Shown here: positions 52,185 to 60,795 of the stretch, piece by piece
How the letters are laid out: each line of letters begins with the position of its first letter
Position numbering within the stretch: the first letter of the stretch is position 1
Source: ZC4RG29 sp035304385
GTDB lineage: Bacteria > Bacteroidota > Bacteroidia > Cytophagales > Cyclobacteriaceae
Length of the DNA: 64,000 nucleotides
Assembly: GCA_035304385.1 (NCBI GenBank)
Contig: DATGQD010000005.1
Coordinates: forward strand, 24,026-88,025
Reading direction: 5' to 3'
Made by a program: the position numbers and the translations under genes
The notes under the pieces: model-generated
What the model saw: only the letters and a program-made list of their open reading frames with translations
What the model was told of the DNA's origin: nothing
Databases searched by the model: none

Positions 52185-53265
52185 GTTTTACGAGCGCTGG
52201 TTCAGAATTCAGATAAGATTCCAGGTTCTGCGGGGTGATGACCTCAAGCGGAAACAAGCTCAACGCGGGTGTAGCCTTCCGGAACAGGAGATGGTTGGCG
52301 AGGTGGCTAATGCCGAGGAACGCCTGCCGCTTCGGGTTCTGGTTGATGAGGAAGTCGATGATGCCGGCGCGCATAAACCCGAGGTTTTTCTCGAGCAGGT
52401 CATAGCCCACGAGCCGGATCGAATTCTTTCCGTGCTTTTCCAGTATAGAGGCGGTAATGTAGGTACCCGACGAGGTGCTGGCGAAAATGCCTTTTAACAT
52501 GGGGTCATCAAGGATGCGCAGCACTTTTTCACTCATTTCTTCCTCGTTGTGGTTACTCAGGTCGTATGACGTGATGTTATGCACATACCGACCGTTGTTT
52601 TTCTCGAAATAGTCGCGGAAGCCCCGTTCTTTTTCCAGCAAGTGGATGGCGTTGTGCATGTCCTCATATATATGGAGTACGGCAAAGGATGCGTCGCCAT
52701 GCTGGCCGATGTGCATTAACTCGGCGCCTACATGCCCGCTCTGGTAGAGGTCCTGACCGATAAAGCACAACGGCTGCGCTTCGGGAATGTTCGTGTTGAA
52801 GAGCACATAGGGGATTGACCCTTGTGTGTACAGGTCGAAAAACGGCAACGCTTCATGATAGAAGATGGGTGCGATAAGCAGGCCGTCGGGTCCTGATTCG
52901 TTGGCTTTCTCTGCCGCCAGACGATAGGAGTTCTTGTCGAACATGTCGAAGAAGAACGGCTCCACTGTCATCCCGTATTGCCGCCATTCCGCTTCTGCCT
53001 GCTGTATGCCCTTGCCAACAAGTTCCCAATAGGGGTCCTGTTCGGGGTCGGGTACCAGCACCGCAATCCGGTAATTCTTTTTAGATCCCAGGGTCCTGGC
53101 GATTAGGTTGGGCTTGTAGTCTATCTGCTCCAGCACTGCCAGAACCTTACGCAGCGCTTCCTCCGAAACACGCCCCCGATTGTGCAATACCCGATCCACC
53201 GTGCCGGCGGATACACCCGACATTCTCGCAATGTCCTTGATCGTGATATTCTTCCTGTTGGCCAT
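52180..53265 (-). CDS. LacI family transcriptional regulator
   Basis: 361 residues from the ATG at 53265; upstream frame (to 53334) lacks conserved content and overlaps the candidate operator. The LacI HTH reads ITIKDIARMSGVSAGTVDRV with the hinge helix KPNLIARTLGSKKN. A periplasmic-binding-protein-like effector domain follows (IAVLVPDPEQDPYWELVGKG to GYDLLEKNLGFMRAG), akin to the sugar-sensing regulators with Peripla_BP_4. The effector is unknown, and no sugar-utilisation genes are close. It is divergent from the glycosyltransferase gene. Confidence 0.92.
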   Translation of the reverse strand: MANRKNITIKDIARMSGVSAGTVDRVLHNRGRVSEEALRKVLAVLEQIDYKPNLIARTLGSKKNYRIAVLVPDPEQDPYWELVGKGIQQAEAEWRQYGMTVEPFFFDMFDKNSYRLAAEKANESGPDGLLIAPIFYHEALPFFDLYTQGSIPYVLFNTNIPEAQPLCFIGQDLYQSGHVGAELMHIGQHGDASFAVLHIYEDMHNAIHLLEKERGFRDYFEKNNGRYVHNITSYDLSNHNEEEMSEKVLRILDDPMLKGIFASTSSGTYITASILEKHGKNSIRLVGYDLLEKNLGFMRAGIIDFLINQNPKRQAFLGISHLANHLLFRKATPALSLFPLEVITPQNLESYLNSEPALVKQ

Positions 53266-53298
53266 AAGTATTAGGTTTGTGGTTTGTTCCCCCGTTAT

Positions 53299-53326
53299 CG
53301 AACACAAAATACGTGTGTGCGAACAC
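53299..53326. promoter_or_regulatory. Direct repeat upstream of the LacI gene, candidate operator
   Basis: CGAACAC occurs at 53299-53305 and 53320-53326, 21 bp apart, two helical turns. The region sits 34-61 bp before the LacI start and between divergent genes, so autoregulation is plausible. A short dyad CACA..TGTG lies between them. LacI sites are normally palindromes, which lowers confidence. Confidence 0.35.
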
Positions 53327-53441
53327 ATTGTCAAGCTTAAAGGCGAATGGATATCGGTTCCGCATTCGTTTGCACCCGGACGCGGATGGCCCGTTGTGAG
53401 GTCATATTGTTACCTTTGGCGCTTACTAGCTGATTATCAGG

Positions 53442-54542
53442 TTGTCATTCCCGTATCTTCTCCTGCTTGCCGCCCTGGGTATCCAGGTGATTTATTTGCT
53501 GGCATTGCTGTGGGCGTTTGTGCGAAGGAGGGAATGGTGGGCCCGCGAAGTGCTTCCGGCGACGATTCTGGTGTGCGCCCGCAACGAGGAGGACAACCTG
53601 AAGGTGCTGGTGCCCCTGTTGTTGGCGCAGGATCATCCGGATCTGGAGGTGGTGGTGGTGCTCGACCGTACCAGCGATGGAAGCCGGTCGTTCCTGGAGG
53701 CCATGAGTGCACAGCACCGGAACCTGCGCCTGGTCGACGTTCCCGTTGTGCCTGCCGGCGTTAATGGCAAGAAATACGGATTACTTCAGGGCATCCGCGA
53801 AGCGAAGCACGACATCGTCCTGCTAACGGACGCCGACTGCCGCCCGGGAAGGGCATGGGCGCGGGAGATGGTGTCTGCTTTCGGGCCGGATGTCGACATT
53901 GTGCTCGGCTATTCGCCCTACGAGAAAACTTCCGGAATGCTCAATACGTTTATCCGGTTTGAAACGTTGCTTACCGGTATACAGTATCTCGGATGGGCAC
54001 GCCTGGGTTTTCCATACATGGGCGTAGGCCGCAATCTTGCTTACCGGAAATCATTTTTCACGAGCACCAATGGATTTGAGGGAATCATGACGGTGACTGG
54101 CGGGGATGACGATTTATGGGTAAATCGAAACGCTCACGCCGGCAATACCCGTGTGCGGATGGGAGCGCCTTCTCTCGTGTGGTCTGTTCCGAAGACAGGC
54201 TGGAAGGAGTTCTTTAATCAGAAGACACGTCACCTGTCGGTTGGCCGCCACTATAAACCCGCATCGCGCGTCCTGCTCGGTATATTTCATGTGTCGCATA
54301 TACTGAGCTGGATGCTCTTTATCGCGATGCTGATCATTGCTCCCTTCGATCCGAATCTTTTAATACCGGCGTTCATCGGTCGGCTGCTGCTTTTCATCGT
54401 ATTGGTTGTTGTAGCATCGACGCGTATCGGGGACAAATTCCCCCCGTGGTCTGTTATCCTCTTAGATTTTCTATACGTGTTTTACTATATTTCAACGGCC
54501 CTCAGGGCGCTCTTTACCAGAACGGTACAATGGACGAATTGA
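53442..54542 (+). CDS. Family 2 glycosyltransferase, membrane-anchored
   Basis: 366 residues from a TTG start; no ATG exists in the first 90 codons that would keep the N-terminal helix. A membrane helix (PYLLLLAALGIQVIYLLALL) is followed by the GT-A domain: VCARNEEDN, EVVVVLDRTSDG, and DADCRPG as the D-x-D-like metal site. GGDDDLWV holds the catalytic base, and QKTRHLSVGRHY is the R/Q-x-x-R-W-like site. Three helices end the protein. It probably builds a lipid- or surface-linked glycan. It overlaps the ECF sigma gene by 13 bp. Confidence 0.88.
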   Translation: MSFPYLLLLAALGIQVIYLLALLWAFVRRREWWAREVLPATILVCARNEEDNLKVLVPLLLAQDHPDLEVVVVLDRTSDGSRSFLEAMSAQHRNLRLVDVPVVPAGVNGKKYGLLQGIREAKHDIVLLTDADCRPGRAWAREMVSAFGPDVDIVLGYSPYEKTSGMLNTFIRFETLLTGIQYLGWARLGFPYMGVGRNLAYRKSFFTSTNGFEGIMTVTGGDDDLWVNRNAHAGNTRVRMGAPSLVWSVPKTGWKEFFNQKTRHLSVGRHYKPASRVLLGIFHVSHILSWMLFIAMLIIAPFDPNLLIPAFIGRLLLFIVLVVVASTRIGDKFPPWSVILLDFLYVFYYISTALRALFTRTVQWTN

Positions 54543-55141
54543 AACGGGAGTTTTCAGACAAAGCGATGGAGGATTTCCGCCTGATCGACCAGGCAGTGGC
54601 TCACGACGACGAACAGGCGTACGCGCGGCTTCTGCAACGTTACCGTCGTCCGGTGTATCACATGATCCTTAAGATGGTCCGAAACGTCGACGACGCGGAA
54701 GACCTCACCATCGAATCGTTTGCCAAGGCCTTCCGAAGCCTGCACCGCTTCAAAAAAGATTATACGTTCAGTACGTGGCTGTTTCGAATCGCCACGAACA
54801 ACACCATCGACTTTATTCGCAAGAAAAAACTCAATACCCTTAGTATCGACAACACCTTCACCGACGACGACGGCCAGGCCGTTTCTCTTGACGTCGAGGA
54901 TGAAAACCTCAACCCCCAGGAGGAGGCCATCCGCATGCAGAAGGCGGAGCTCATGCAATTCTTTGTAGACAAGCTTCCGCCCAAATATCAAAAGCTTGTA
55001 CGGCTGAGATACTTTCGTGAACTGTCATACGAAGAAATCGCCGACGAGCTCGGCGCTCCCCTCGGCACCGTCAAGGCACAACTTCACCGCGCACGTGAAC
55101 TGATGCACGAGATGGTGAAGAATAAGAGGGATCATATCTAG
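54530..55141 (+). CDS. ECF sigma-70 family factor (housekeeping-type, no anti-sigma adjacent)
   Basis: 203 residues from the ATG at 54530 (longer frame to 54446 lies inside the glycosyltransferase). Region 2 is at about 25-95 (HMILKMVRNVDDAEDLTIES, FSTWLFRIATNNTIDFIRKK), region 4 at about 140-195 (LPPKYQKLVRLRYFRELSYE, LGAPLGTVKAQLHRARELM). An acidic linker between is longer than usual. No anti-sigma gene adjoins, and the gene order glycosyltransferase - sigma - rsmG is typical of Cytophagales. The target promoter set is unknown. Confidence 0.93.
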   Translation: MDELKREFSDKAMEDFRLIDQAVAHDDEQAYARLLQRYRRPVYHMILKMVRNVDDAEDLTIESFAKAFRSLHRFKKDYTFSTWLFRIATNNTIDFIRKKKLNTLSIDNTFTDDDGQAVSLDVEDENLNPQEEAIRMQKAELMQFFVDKLPPKYQKLVRLRYFRELSYEEIADELGAPLGTVKAQLHRARELMHEMVKNKRDHI

Positions 55142-55303
55142 TGTGTTTGAGTGCGTAGGTGTTTATGTGTTTGCGATGGTGCGTGCACACAATGTAACTT
55201 CTTGTATTGTTCGGAAAGTGCTGGGTAAAAAGGACGCGAATTAGCGCGCGCGTTGATCTGTGACCAACGTAAGCACCTAAACACGTAAACACATGAACAC
55301 GTA
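55142..55303. repeat. Imperfect inverted repeat with GTGTTT-type arms, MITE-like
   Basis: The left arm (about 55142-55178) is built of GTGTTTG, GTAGGTGTTTATGTGTTTG. The right arm (about 55262-55303) is its approximate reverse complement, AGCACCTAAACACGTAAACAC. About 85 bp lie between. The best-aligned 22 positions agree at 18. The right arm covers the start codon and ribosome site of rsmG. This could be a miniature element or a slippage-generated region. Confidence 0.5.
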
Positions 55304-55904
55304 TTTCTCCCTCTCCCTCCATCAGCAGGAGCAATTCGCTAAGCTTGGGCCACTCTATCGGGAATGGAACGAGAAGATCAACGTCGTCTCGCGCAAGGAC
55401 ATCGACAACCTGTACGTTAACCATGTTTTGCATTCACTCGGTATCGCGAAGGTGATGCCGTTTCGTAAGGACGCCAGGATACTCGATGTCGGAACCGGCG
55501 GCGGATTTCCGGGAATTCCATTGGCGATATTTTTTCCTGATACACAATTCCACCTGGTCGATTCGATAGGCAAGAAGATTACGGTGGTGAAAGCGGTGGC
55601 TGAGGCGGTGGGACTGGCGAACGTGGCCGCGGAGCAAGTGCGTGCGGAAACGCTGAAGGGTGAATACGACTTTGTCGTGAGTCGCGCCGTAGCACCACTG
55701 AAGGAATTGTACCGGTGGACGAGTAAACTGATCAAGAAAGAATCTGTGCACCCGTTGCCCAACGGCATTCTGGCCCTGAAAGGTGGCGACCTGAAGGAAG
55801 AGATCGCAGAGGTCCGGCGCCCGACCAGGCTGTTTGCGTTATCTGATTACTTCGAGGAGCCGTATTTCGAGACGAAGTTTGTCGTGCATGTAGCGCGGGT
55901 GTAA
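55293..55904 (+). CDS. rsmG: 16S rRNA m7G527 methyltransferase
   Basis: 203 residues. The SAM-binding motif is ILDVGTGGGFPGIPLAIFFP. NEKINVVSRKDIDNLYVNHV is the characteristic start with the N-E-K-x-N-L-x-x-x motif, and VSRAVAPLKELYRW and LALKGGDLKEE match the family. It methylates G527 of 16S rRNA. The ATG lies inside the right arm of an inverted repeat. Its stop is followed by about 200 bp with motif clusters for the Fic gene. Confidence 0.95.
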   Translation: MNTYFSLSLHQQEQFAKLGPLYREWNEKINVVSRKDIDNLYVNHVLHSLGIAKVMPFRKDARILDVGTGGGFPGIPLAIFFPDTQFHLVDSIGKKITVVKAVAEAVGLANVAAEQVRAETLKGEYDFVVSRAVAPLKELYRWTSKLIKKESVHPLPNGILALKGGDLKEEIAEVRRPTRLFALSDYFEEPYFETKFVVHVARV

Positions 55905-56005
55905 CCTGCCACAGGCTTATCCAGCCCGGATGGGAGCATCTTTTATAAGAATCTGAATAGCAATCATTTAACTCTAATTCCCAAAGGTTGATAACGACCG
56001 ATATG

Positions 56006-56095
56006 TCCTAATATCTCCTAAAATGGCAATAATTAGGAAATTTTTGGACATCTTTATATGTTCCTAAAATGTCCTAAAAATTGAAAACTTAGGAA
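56006..56095. promoter_or_regulatory. TCCTAA/TTAGGA motif cluster upstream of the Fic gene
   Basis: TCCTAA occurs at 56006, 56016, 56062 and 56072, and its reverse complement TTAGGA at 56033 and 56089. Two spaced dyads result: 56016-56038 and 56072-56094, with identical 11-base spacers. The last one ends 6 bp before the Fic start. The regular pattern suggests binding of a dimeric regulator, perhaps the C-terminal winged helix of the Fic protein itself. Confidence 0.6.
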
Positions 56096-56100
56096 ATATT

Positions 56101-57414
56101 ATGAGAAAGGTGGAATCTCCGCCTGATTGGACTAAACATGTCAATGAGGCGCTGGAAGTGTTGTACAGGGACTCATTTAGAGTCCTTGTCACTCAGATTA
56201 ATGAGGAGTACCTCTATTGGGATAAAGTAAAGTATAAGCCGGTTCCGGAGGGCAGGTCGCCCATGGTATTGTGGAGTCTGGTTAAACTCAGCCGGCGTCA
56301 AGCAAGGTGGCTGCGTTTTGGGAAGTACAGCTTCATGTTTACCCTTACTAATTCAATACAGAAAGCCCTGCACGAATTCGACCTTCATATTGGAGGGCAC
56401 CTCGGTAGCGATAACCTGATACCGTCCGGGGAAAAGGACAGGTATCTGATAAGTTCCATAATGGAGGAGGCAATTGCCTCAAGTCAAATTGAAGGCGCTG
56501 TGACAACCAGGCGAGAAGCAAAGGAAATGCTTCGAAAAAATGCCAAACCCAGGAACAAGTCGGAGCAGATGATCCTGAACAACTACATGACAATAAAACA
56601 TATTGTCAACGTTAAGGAGCAACCGCTGACGGTGGATGGGCTGCTTGAAGTTCATCGGTTAATAACCCATTTAACGTTGGACAATGAGAAGGACGAGGGT
56701 CGTTTCAGAACCGACAACGAGGTGAATGTGGTTGATGCTATCGACGGCGAGACCGTCCATATGCCACCGGACCATTCTGAAGTTCCGGGGTTGATGAATG
56801 ACCTCCTCGATTTTTTCAACGACAAGGATCAGGAGGAATTTATTCATCCCATTGTGAAAGGTTGCATCATACATTTCATGATCGGATTTATTCACCCGTT
56901 TGTGGATGGTAATGGGCGCTGTGCGAGGGCTTTGTTCTACTGGTATCTCTTGCGCCGGGGGTACTGGTTGACGGAATACTTGTCTATATCAAGGCTTATT
57001 GTGAAAAGCAAAACACAGTACGCACTGGCCTTTATTTATAGTGAGATCGACGACAACGACCTGACTTACTTCATTCACTATAAATTGAAAACAATGACAC
57101 AAGCTTATCACAGCTTGCTTGATTACATACAAAGAAAGATCAGTGAAAAGAAGAAACTCATCCAATTCCACAGGATTAACGGAATCAATGCGAGGCAGGC
57201 AACCATTATCCAATGGGTTTTCGATGATGCGGACATACTACTTACCGTTAAAGAAGTGGAGACGCGCTTGGGAATAGCCAATCAGACCAGCAGAAATGAC
57301 CTGATGGGATTGGTGGAAACAGGCTACCTGGATATCCTGGATGTAGACAAGAAAACAAAGGCTTTTTGCAAAGGTCGTTCATTCGATAAACTCTTAAAGA
57401 AGGGAACTCGATAA
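56101..57414 (+). CDS. Fic family protein (class II, with winged-helix C-terminus)
   Basis: 437 residues. The catalytic motif is HPFVDGNGRCAR with H265. The inhibitory motif (S/T)-x3-E-(G/N) reads SSQIEG (S127, E131), N-terminal to the Fic core, so this is a class II self-inhibited protein. The C-terminal 70 residues (ARQATIIQWVFDDADILLTV, VETRLGIANQTSRNDLMGL) form a winged helix. Fic enzymes transfer AMP from ATP to a target protein hydroxyl. No separate antitoxin is present. The target is unknown. Locus context gives no other clue. Confidence 0.93.
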   Translation: MRKVESPPDWTKHVNEALEVLYRDSFRVLVTQINEEYLYWDKVKYKPVPEGRSPMVLWSLVKLSRRQARWLRFGKYSFMFTLTNSIQKALHEFDLHIGGHLGSDNLIPSGEKDRYLISSIMEEAIASSQIEGAVTTRREAKEMLRKNAKPRNKSEQMILNNYMTIKHIVNVKEQPLTVDGLLEVHRLITHLTLDNEKDEGRFRTDNEVNVVDAIDGETVHMPPDHSEVPGLMNDLLDFFNDKDQEEFIHPIVKGCIIHFMIGFIHPFVDGNGRCARALFYWYLLRRGYWLTEYLSISRLIVKSKTQYALAFIYSEIDDNDLTYFIHYKLKTMTQAYHSLLDYIQRKISEKKKLIQFHRINGINARQATIIQWVFDDADILLTVKEVETRLGIANQTSRNDLMGLVETGYLDILDVDKKTKAFCKGRSFDKLLKKGTR

Positions 57415-57466
57415 AGAACAAGACCCAAATACTCAGAAAGCCCGGGCAAGACTTTGAATTGAATAT

Positions 57467-58537
57467 ATGACCACCACCCAACTCATTCGCTATCGCCTTC
57501 GCGCGCAACATCTTGTGCCTCCATACTTTACAAAGCCTGTCGATGTGGTCGAATGGATGGGGGCGGTTCAGGCCCAGGATTATCTCGGAGCATTGTGGTC
57601 GGTCGGCCAGCGACTTAAAAAATCCGTGGAAGCGGATGTCGAAGAGGCTATCGCCAAAAAGGAGATCGTCCGCACATGGCCCATGCGGGGGACGCTGCAT
57701 TTTGTCGCGCCAAAAGACAGCCGTTGGATGCTACAGTACCTTACACCGAGGGTATTCGCCCGAATCGCAAGCGTTCTCCGTAAAGACGAAATAGACGAAA
57801 AGGTGCTTGCAAAGAGCACGAAGGCCCTGGTCAGAGCCCTGGAGGGAGGAAACCGGCTCACGAGGCCGGAACTATACGGTGCTTTGGAACGTGCGAAAAT
57901 TTCAACCTCCGGAACCCGCGGGCTCCATATTATAGTCTGCGTCGCGCAACGTGGTGTCATCTGTTTCGGACCGAGACAGGATAAACAGCATACCTTTGTA
58001 TTGCTTGACGAATGGCTTCCTTCATTTCCGGTCCTGCCCAGGGAAGAAGCGATGGCCGAACTCGCGATACGTTATTTCAAGAGCCATGGTCCTGCGACGG
58101 CCGACGACTTCATGTGGTGGGCGGGATTGACCAAGTCGGGAGCACTGGAAAGCATACGCGCCGCGGGTCGGTCGCTGACTGAAACTCAAGTCGGGGACAA
58201 CACATATTGGCTCGCGCCGGATGCAAAGCCCGCATCGTCAGCGAAGGGGATACGATTGTTGCCGACGTATGATGAGTACGGTATCGGCTACAAGGACAGA
58301 AGTACGATCATCTCCAGAACGAATGTCCAAAAGGTGGAAGGCGGATACACGTCAGCCGTCATTGACGATGGAAAAGCCATCGGGCTGTGGCGGCGGACGA
58401 CCGGAAAGGATACTGTGAAGGTCGACGTGGCGCCTCTCAACAGGTTCACCAAAGACCAGCGTGCCGGCATCGAAGCCGAGGCCGCGCGGTATGCGAAATT
58501 CACAGGGAAGAACGTTGAGGTACTAAAGTTCCGCTAA
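57467..58537 (+). CDS. Winged-helix DNA-binding protein of the AlkZ/YcaQ (HTH_42) family
   Basis: 356 residues. Three winged-helix units are expected, and MGAVQAQDYLGALWSVGQRL carries the Q-x-Q-like motif (QAQD) of AlkZ-type glycosylases. IVRTWPMRGTLHFVAPKD and GIRLLPTYDEYGIGYKDR are further family blocks. AlkZ-type enzymes unhook interstrand cross-links or remove alkylated bases; whether this subfamily member does is not established. It follows the Fic gene after 52 bp in the same direction. Confidence 0.85.
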   Translation: MTTTQLIRYRLRAQHLVPPYFTKPVDVVEWMGAVQAQDYLGALWSVGQRLKKSVEADVEEAIAKKEIVRTWPMRGTLHFVAPKDSRWMLQYLTPRVFARIASVLRKDEIDEKVLAKSTKALVRALEGGNRLTRPELYGALERAKISTSGTRGLHIIVCVAQRGVICFGPRQDKQHTFVLLDEWLPSFPVLPREEAMAELAIRYFKSHGPATADDFMWWAGLTKSGALESIRAAGRSLTETQVGDNTYWLAPDAKPASSAKGIRLLPTYDEYGIGYKDRSTIISRTNVQKVEGGYTSAVIDDGKAIGLWRRTTGKDTVKVDVAPLNRFTKDQRAGIEAEAARYAKFTGKNVEVLKFR

Positions 58538-58594
58538 CGACTCTCCTCGATGACCCACAAGAATGCAAGCCTGTGCGGCACTTGAGTAGTTTCC

Positions 58595-58900
58595 TCACAC
58601 ATGATACACCCATTCTTTGTACTGGTCGTCATCAGGATTGAAGTCGCCCTGCGGCCGAAACCGCTTCTCCAGCACCTCCACCTCCATGATGTCCTCCAGC
58701 GCAAGGTTACGATAGCCCTCCTTTCCTCCGGGCTTTGTAAAGCCCAGTGTCTGCCAGCAGACCAGCACAATGCGCCCGCCCGTCGTGCGACAAATTCCAT
58801 ACGGATGTACCACGCGTGTCAGCGGCTCACCGTGCATGGTAATGCGACACACGCGCAGTTTCTGTGACGCCTGATACAGAGCCTGAACGATTTCCTCCAT
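58595..58900 (-). CDS. Small WYL-like domain protein
   Basis: 101 residues from the ATG at 58900 (an upstream in-frame part to 58972 has no conserved look). The sequence resembles a stand-alone WYL/SH3-like ligand-binding fold: YGICRTTGGRIVLVCWQTLG, then LEDIMEVEVLEKRF with the closing FNPDDDQYKEWVYHV. WYL domains regulate transcription or bind nucleotides; there is no HTH here. It is convergent with the AlkZ-like gene. The role is unknown. Confidence 0.68.
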   Translation of the reverse strand: MEEIVQALYQASQKLRVCRITMHGEPLTRVVHPYGICRTTGGRIVLVCWQTLGFTKPGGKEGYRNLALEDIMEVEVLEKRFRPQGDFNPDDDQYKEWVYHV

Positions 58901-59597
58901 CCCGGTCTTTCTGGTGAAGGTAACAGAACAAAAAATTTTTGCCCGCAGAATTGGTGACGACATACCCGACAAAAAGCAAAAAACCCTTCACTGGCATGGG
59001 TCACCCCGGCGATCACGCTACGCATGCCGTTGTTTTTCGGTCCCGACAGGTCCCGGCGCTCCGGCGGGGATCACCGTATAAGAGGGTGACCTGTTGCCCG
59101 AGGTATTCCACGGACAGATCGTCCACGCCGATGCGGGACCGAATGTGATCCGCGCATGTTGTGAAGGGAAAGGAGGACTGTAGAACCTCTTACACAATCG
59201 GTAATGCCGAATTTGTTGATGACGAGGAGTGTGGAGGCGTTAACGGATTTGGCGGAGTATCTGCGGAGGGGGGAGGAGTAATTAACGAAATGGCTATGCA
59301 TGTCGGTAGGCGTCCCGATTCATTTATATTCATTCTTCTTTTAGGTCGGCCGTTCTTAACATGTGTTAACTCAGTTAACCCGTGATAGCGTATTTCATTG
59401 GGTTTGATGTGTAGTGATCATGAAAGTGAAAAGAATCGGCTATTCAGCAAGTGTGTTAGCTTTCATAATTGCGATGCGAATTCTAAATTAGGGTACAGCA
59501 GTTATGCAGTGTAAACACTTTAAACCGGCCAAATCTCCCGTAGGGTGAATTGACAGGAGGAAAGATATGGAGGCGGGGATTCACAGGCGTTGGGATC
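58901..59597. other. About 700 bp without a convincing gene, with two dyads near the right end
   Basis: Short open frames here have no codon pattern or ribosome site I trust. A dyad TTAACA-TG-TGTTAA lies at 59356-59369, followed by a further GTTAAC at 59374-59379. A second dyad AGTGT-AA-ACACT is at 59508-59519. They are 80-240 bp before the ECF sigma gene and may be operators. Confidence 0.6.
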
Positions 59598-60203
59598 ATG
59601 CCAGGCTTCATAGACAACGAACGCTTCAGACGACTCTTGGGTGTCCTGCCGGAAAAGGCGATAAAGATCCTGTATGAAGAGTATTGCCACGCGCTCATTA
59701 CATTTGCAGAAAGTCTTGTTCACGACAGGAGGGCGGCGGAGGACATCGTTCAGGAGGCATTCATTCACATTTGGGAGCAACACGAAAAGCTGAGCAGGCC
59801 GGATCATCGATCCATCGAGCATTACTTGATACGTGTTGTAAAGAACAAGTCGATTTCGTACCACAATAAGCATATGCAGCTAAGACTTAAGGCGGTGGAA
59901 GTGAATCATCGGCTGTCAGAGCGCTCGATTGAAGCGCGGTGGATCGACCTGGAGACCAGCAAGGAGATAAGGAATATCATCCTGACGTTTCCTTTGCGTG
60001 AGAGACAGTGCTTGATGATGAAGCTTGACGAAGAGGTTACCACGCAACAGATTGCAGACCGGTTGAAAGTTACGAGAAAGGCGGTGGAGCGTAGCCTTAC
60101 CAGCGCTTACAAGCGGCTGCGAAAATGTTTGAAAAGCAGCGGTTATGCGGTCTGGGCAGGCCGTAACGCATCAAGTCGTCCGCCCCGGCACAAACCTGTA
60201 TGA
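59598..60203 (+). CDS. ECF sigma-70 factor, cell-surface-signalling type (first module)
   Basis: 201 residues from the ATG at 59598 (the frame opens at 59550, but MPGFIDNERFRRLLGV begins the family match). Region 2 is ILYEEYCHALITFAESLVHD and AAEDIVQEAFIHIWEQH. Region 4 is LREREQ-like (FPLRERQCLMMKL) and QQIADRLKVTRKAVERSLTS. Its anti-sigma partner follows after 18 bp, so it is normally held inactive. It is separated from the second module by an XRE gene on the other strand. Its signal receptor is not evident in the window. Confidence 0.92.
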   Translation: MPGFIDNERFRRLLGVLPEKAIKILYEEYCHALITFAESLVHDRRAAEDIVQEAFIHIWEQHEKLSRPDHRSIEHYLIRVVKNKSISYHNKHMQLRLKAVEVNHRLSERSIEARWIDLETSKEIRNIILTFPLRERQCLMMKLDEEVTTQQIADRLKVTRKAVERSLTSAYKRLRKCLKSSGYAVWAGRNASSRPPRHKPV

Positions 60204-60221
60204 AAACGTTCAGTTCTTTCT

Positions 60222-60782
60222 ATGAGTAAGGCCGCCGCTATATATAAGGTGTTGAGTGGTAATGCCTCTGAGGAGGAGCGGGAGCAAATGGTGCGTTGGA
60301 TTGGGCAAAGCGCGGCTAATCGTAAAGAGTACGAGGATTTGGTGCTGTTGTATCGGCTCTCAAAGCAGTACCGTGGCGTCCGCAGAGACGGGCGCTATTA
60401 TGAAAGGTTAGGCCGGATCGGGCGTCTTGCGCGGGCACGCCTCGGCCGTAAGGCGCGGGTACAGCGTATCCGTCGCCTCATCGGGGCGTTCGTGTGCATT
60501 GCGATGGCGGCGTTCCTGGGGAGCCATGCAGTCTCCGATTTCCGTCCGGCGACGCTTCAATTTCAGGATCAGACCCTGCGGCAGGTTCTGCCTGTTGTGG
60601 AGCGAGCGTACGGAATTGAAGTCCGCATAGAGGACGATGCGCTTCGATCGTGCAGATTTACGGGCACCTTTCACCGCGTAGACCAGCCGGAAGACATAAT
60701 CCGTTCGATATCCGAGGCTATAAGAGCAGACCTCGTGTCTACCGCACCGGGAAAGTATCGGCTATTGGGTGGCGGCTGCTAG
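60222..60782 (+). CDS. Reduced FecR-like anti-sigma protein lacking the FecR domain
   Basis: 186 residues against about 320 for its full-length neighbour. Residues 1-52 are an anti-sigma N-terminal domain (YKVLSGNASEEEREQMVRW). A basic stretch and one membrane helix (about 86-101) follow. From 108 to the end it is an STN-like/DUF4974 domain (QDQTLRQVLPVVERAYGIEV, CRFTGTFHRVDQPEDIIRSI) and ends in GGGC, like the full FecR, which ends GSGC plus one residue. The roughly 110-residue FecR core is missing without a frameshift. It might still pass a TonB-receptor signal through the STN-like part. Confidence 0.8.
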   Translation: MSKAAAIYKVLSGNASEEEREQMVRWIGQSAANRKEYEDLVLLYRLSKQYRGVRRDGRYYERLGRIGRLARARLGRKARVQRIRRLIGAFVCIAMAAFLGSHAVSDFRPATLQFQDQTLRQVLPVVERAYGIEVRIEDDALRSCRFTGTFHRVDQPEDIIRSISEAIRADLVSTAPGKYRLLGGGC

Positions 60783-60795
60783 GTACCCCCCTGCA

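Noticed and set aside
52180..53334. Longer LacI-type protein starting at 53334
   Set aside because: The extra residues show no conservation and cover the likely operator; the ATG at 53265 precedes the HTH directly.
59071..59301. Short minus-strand frame in the gap before the first ECF sigma gene
   Set aside because: No ribosome site or conserved motif; the composition looks non-coding.
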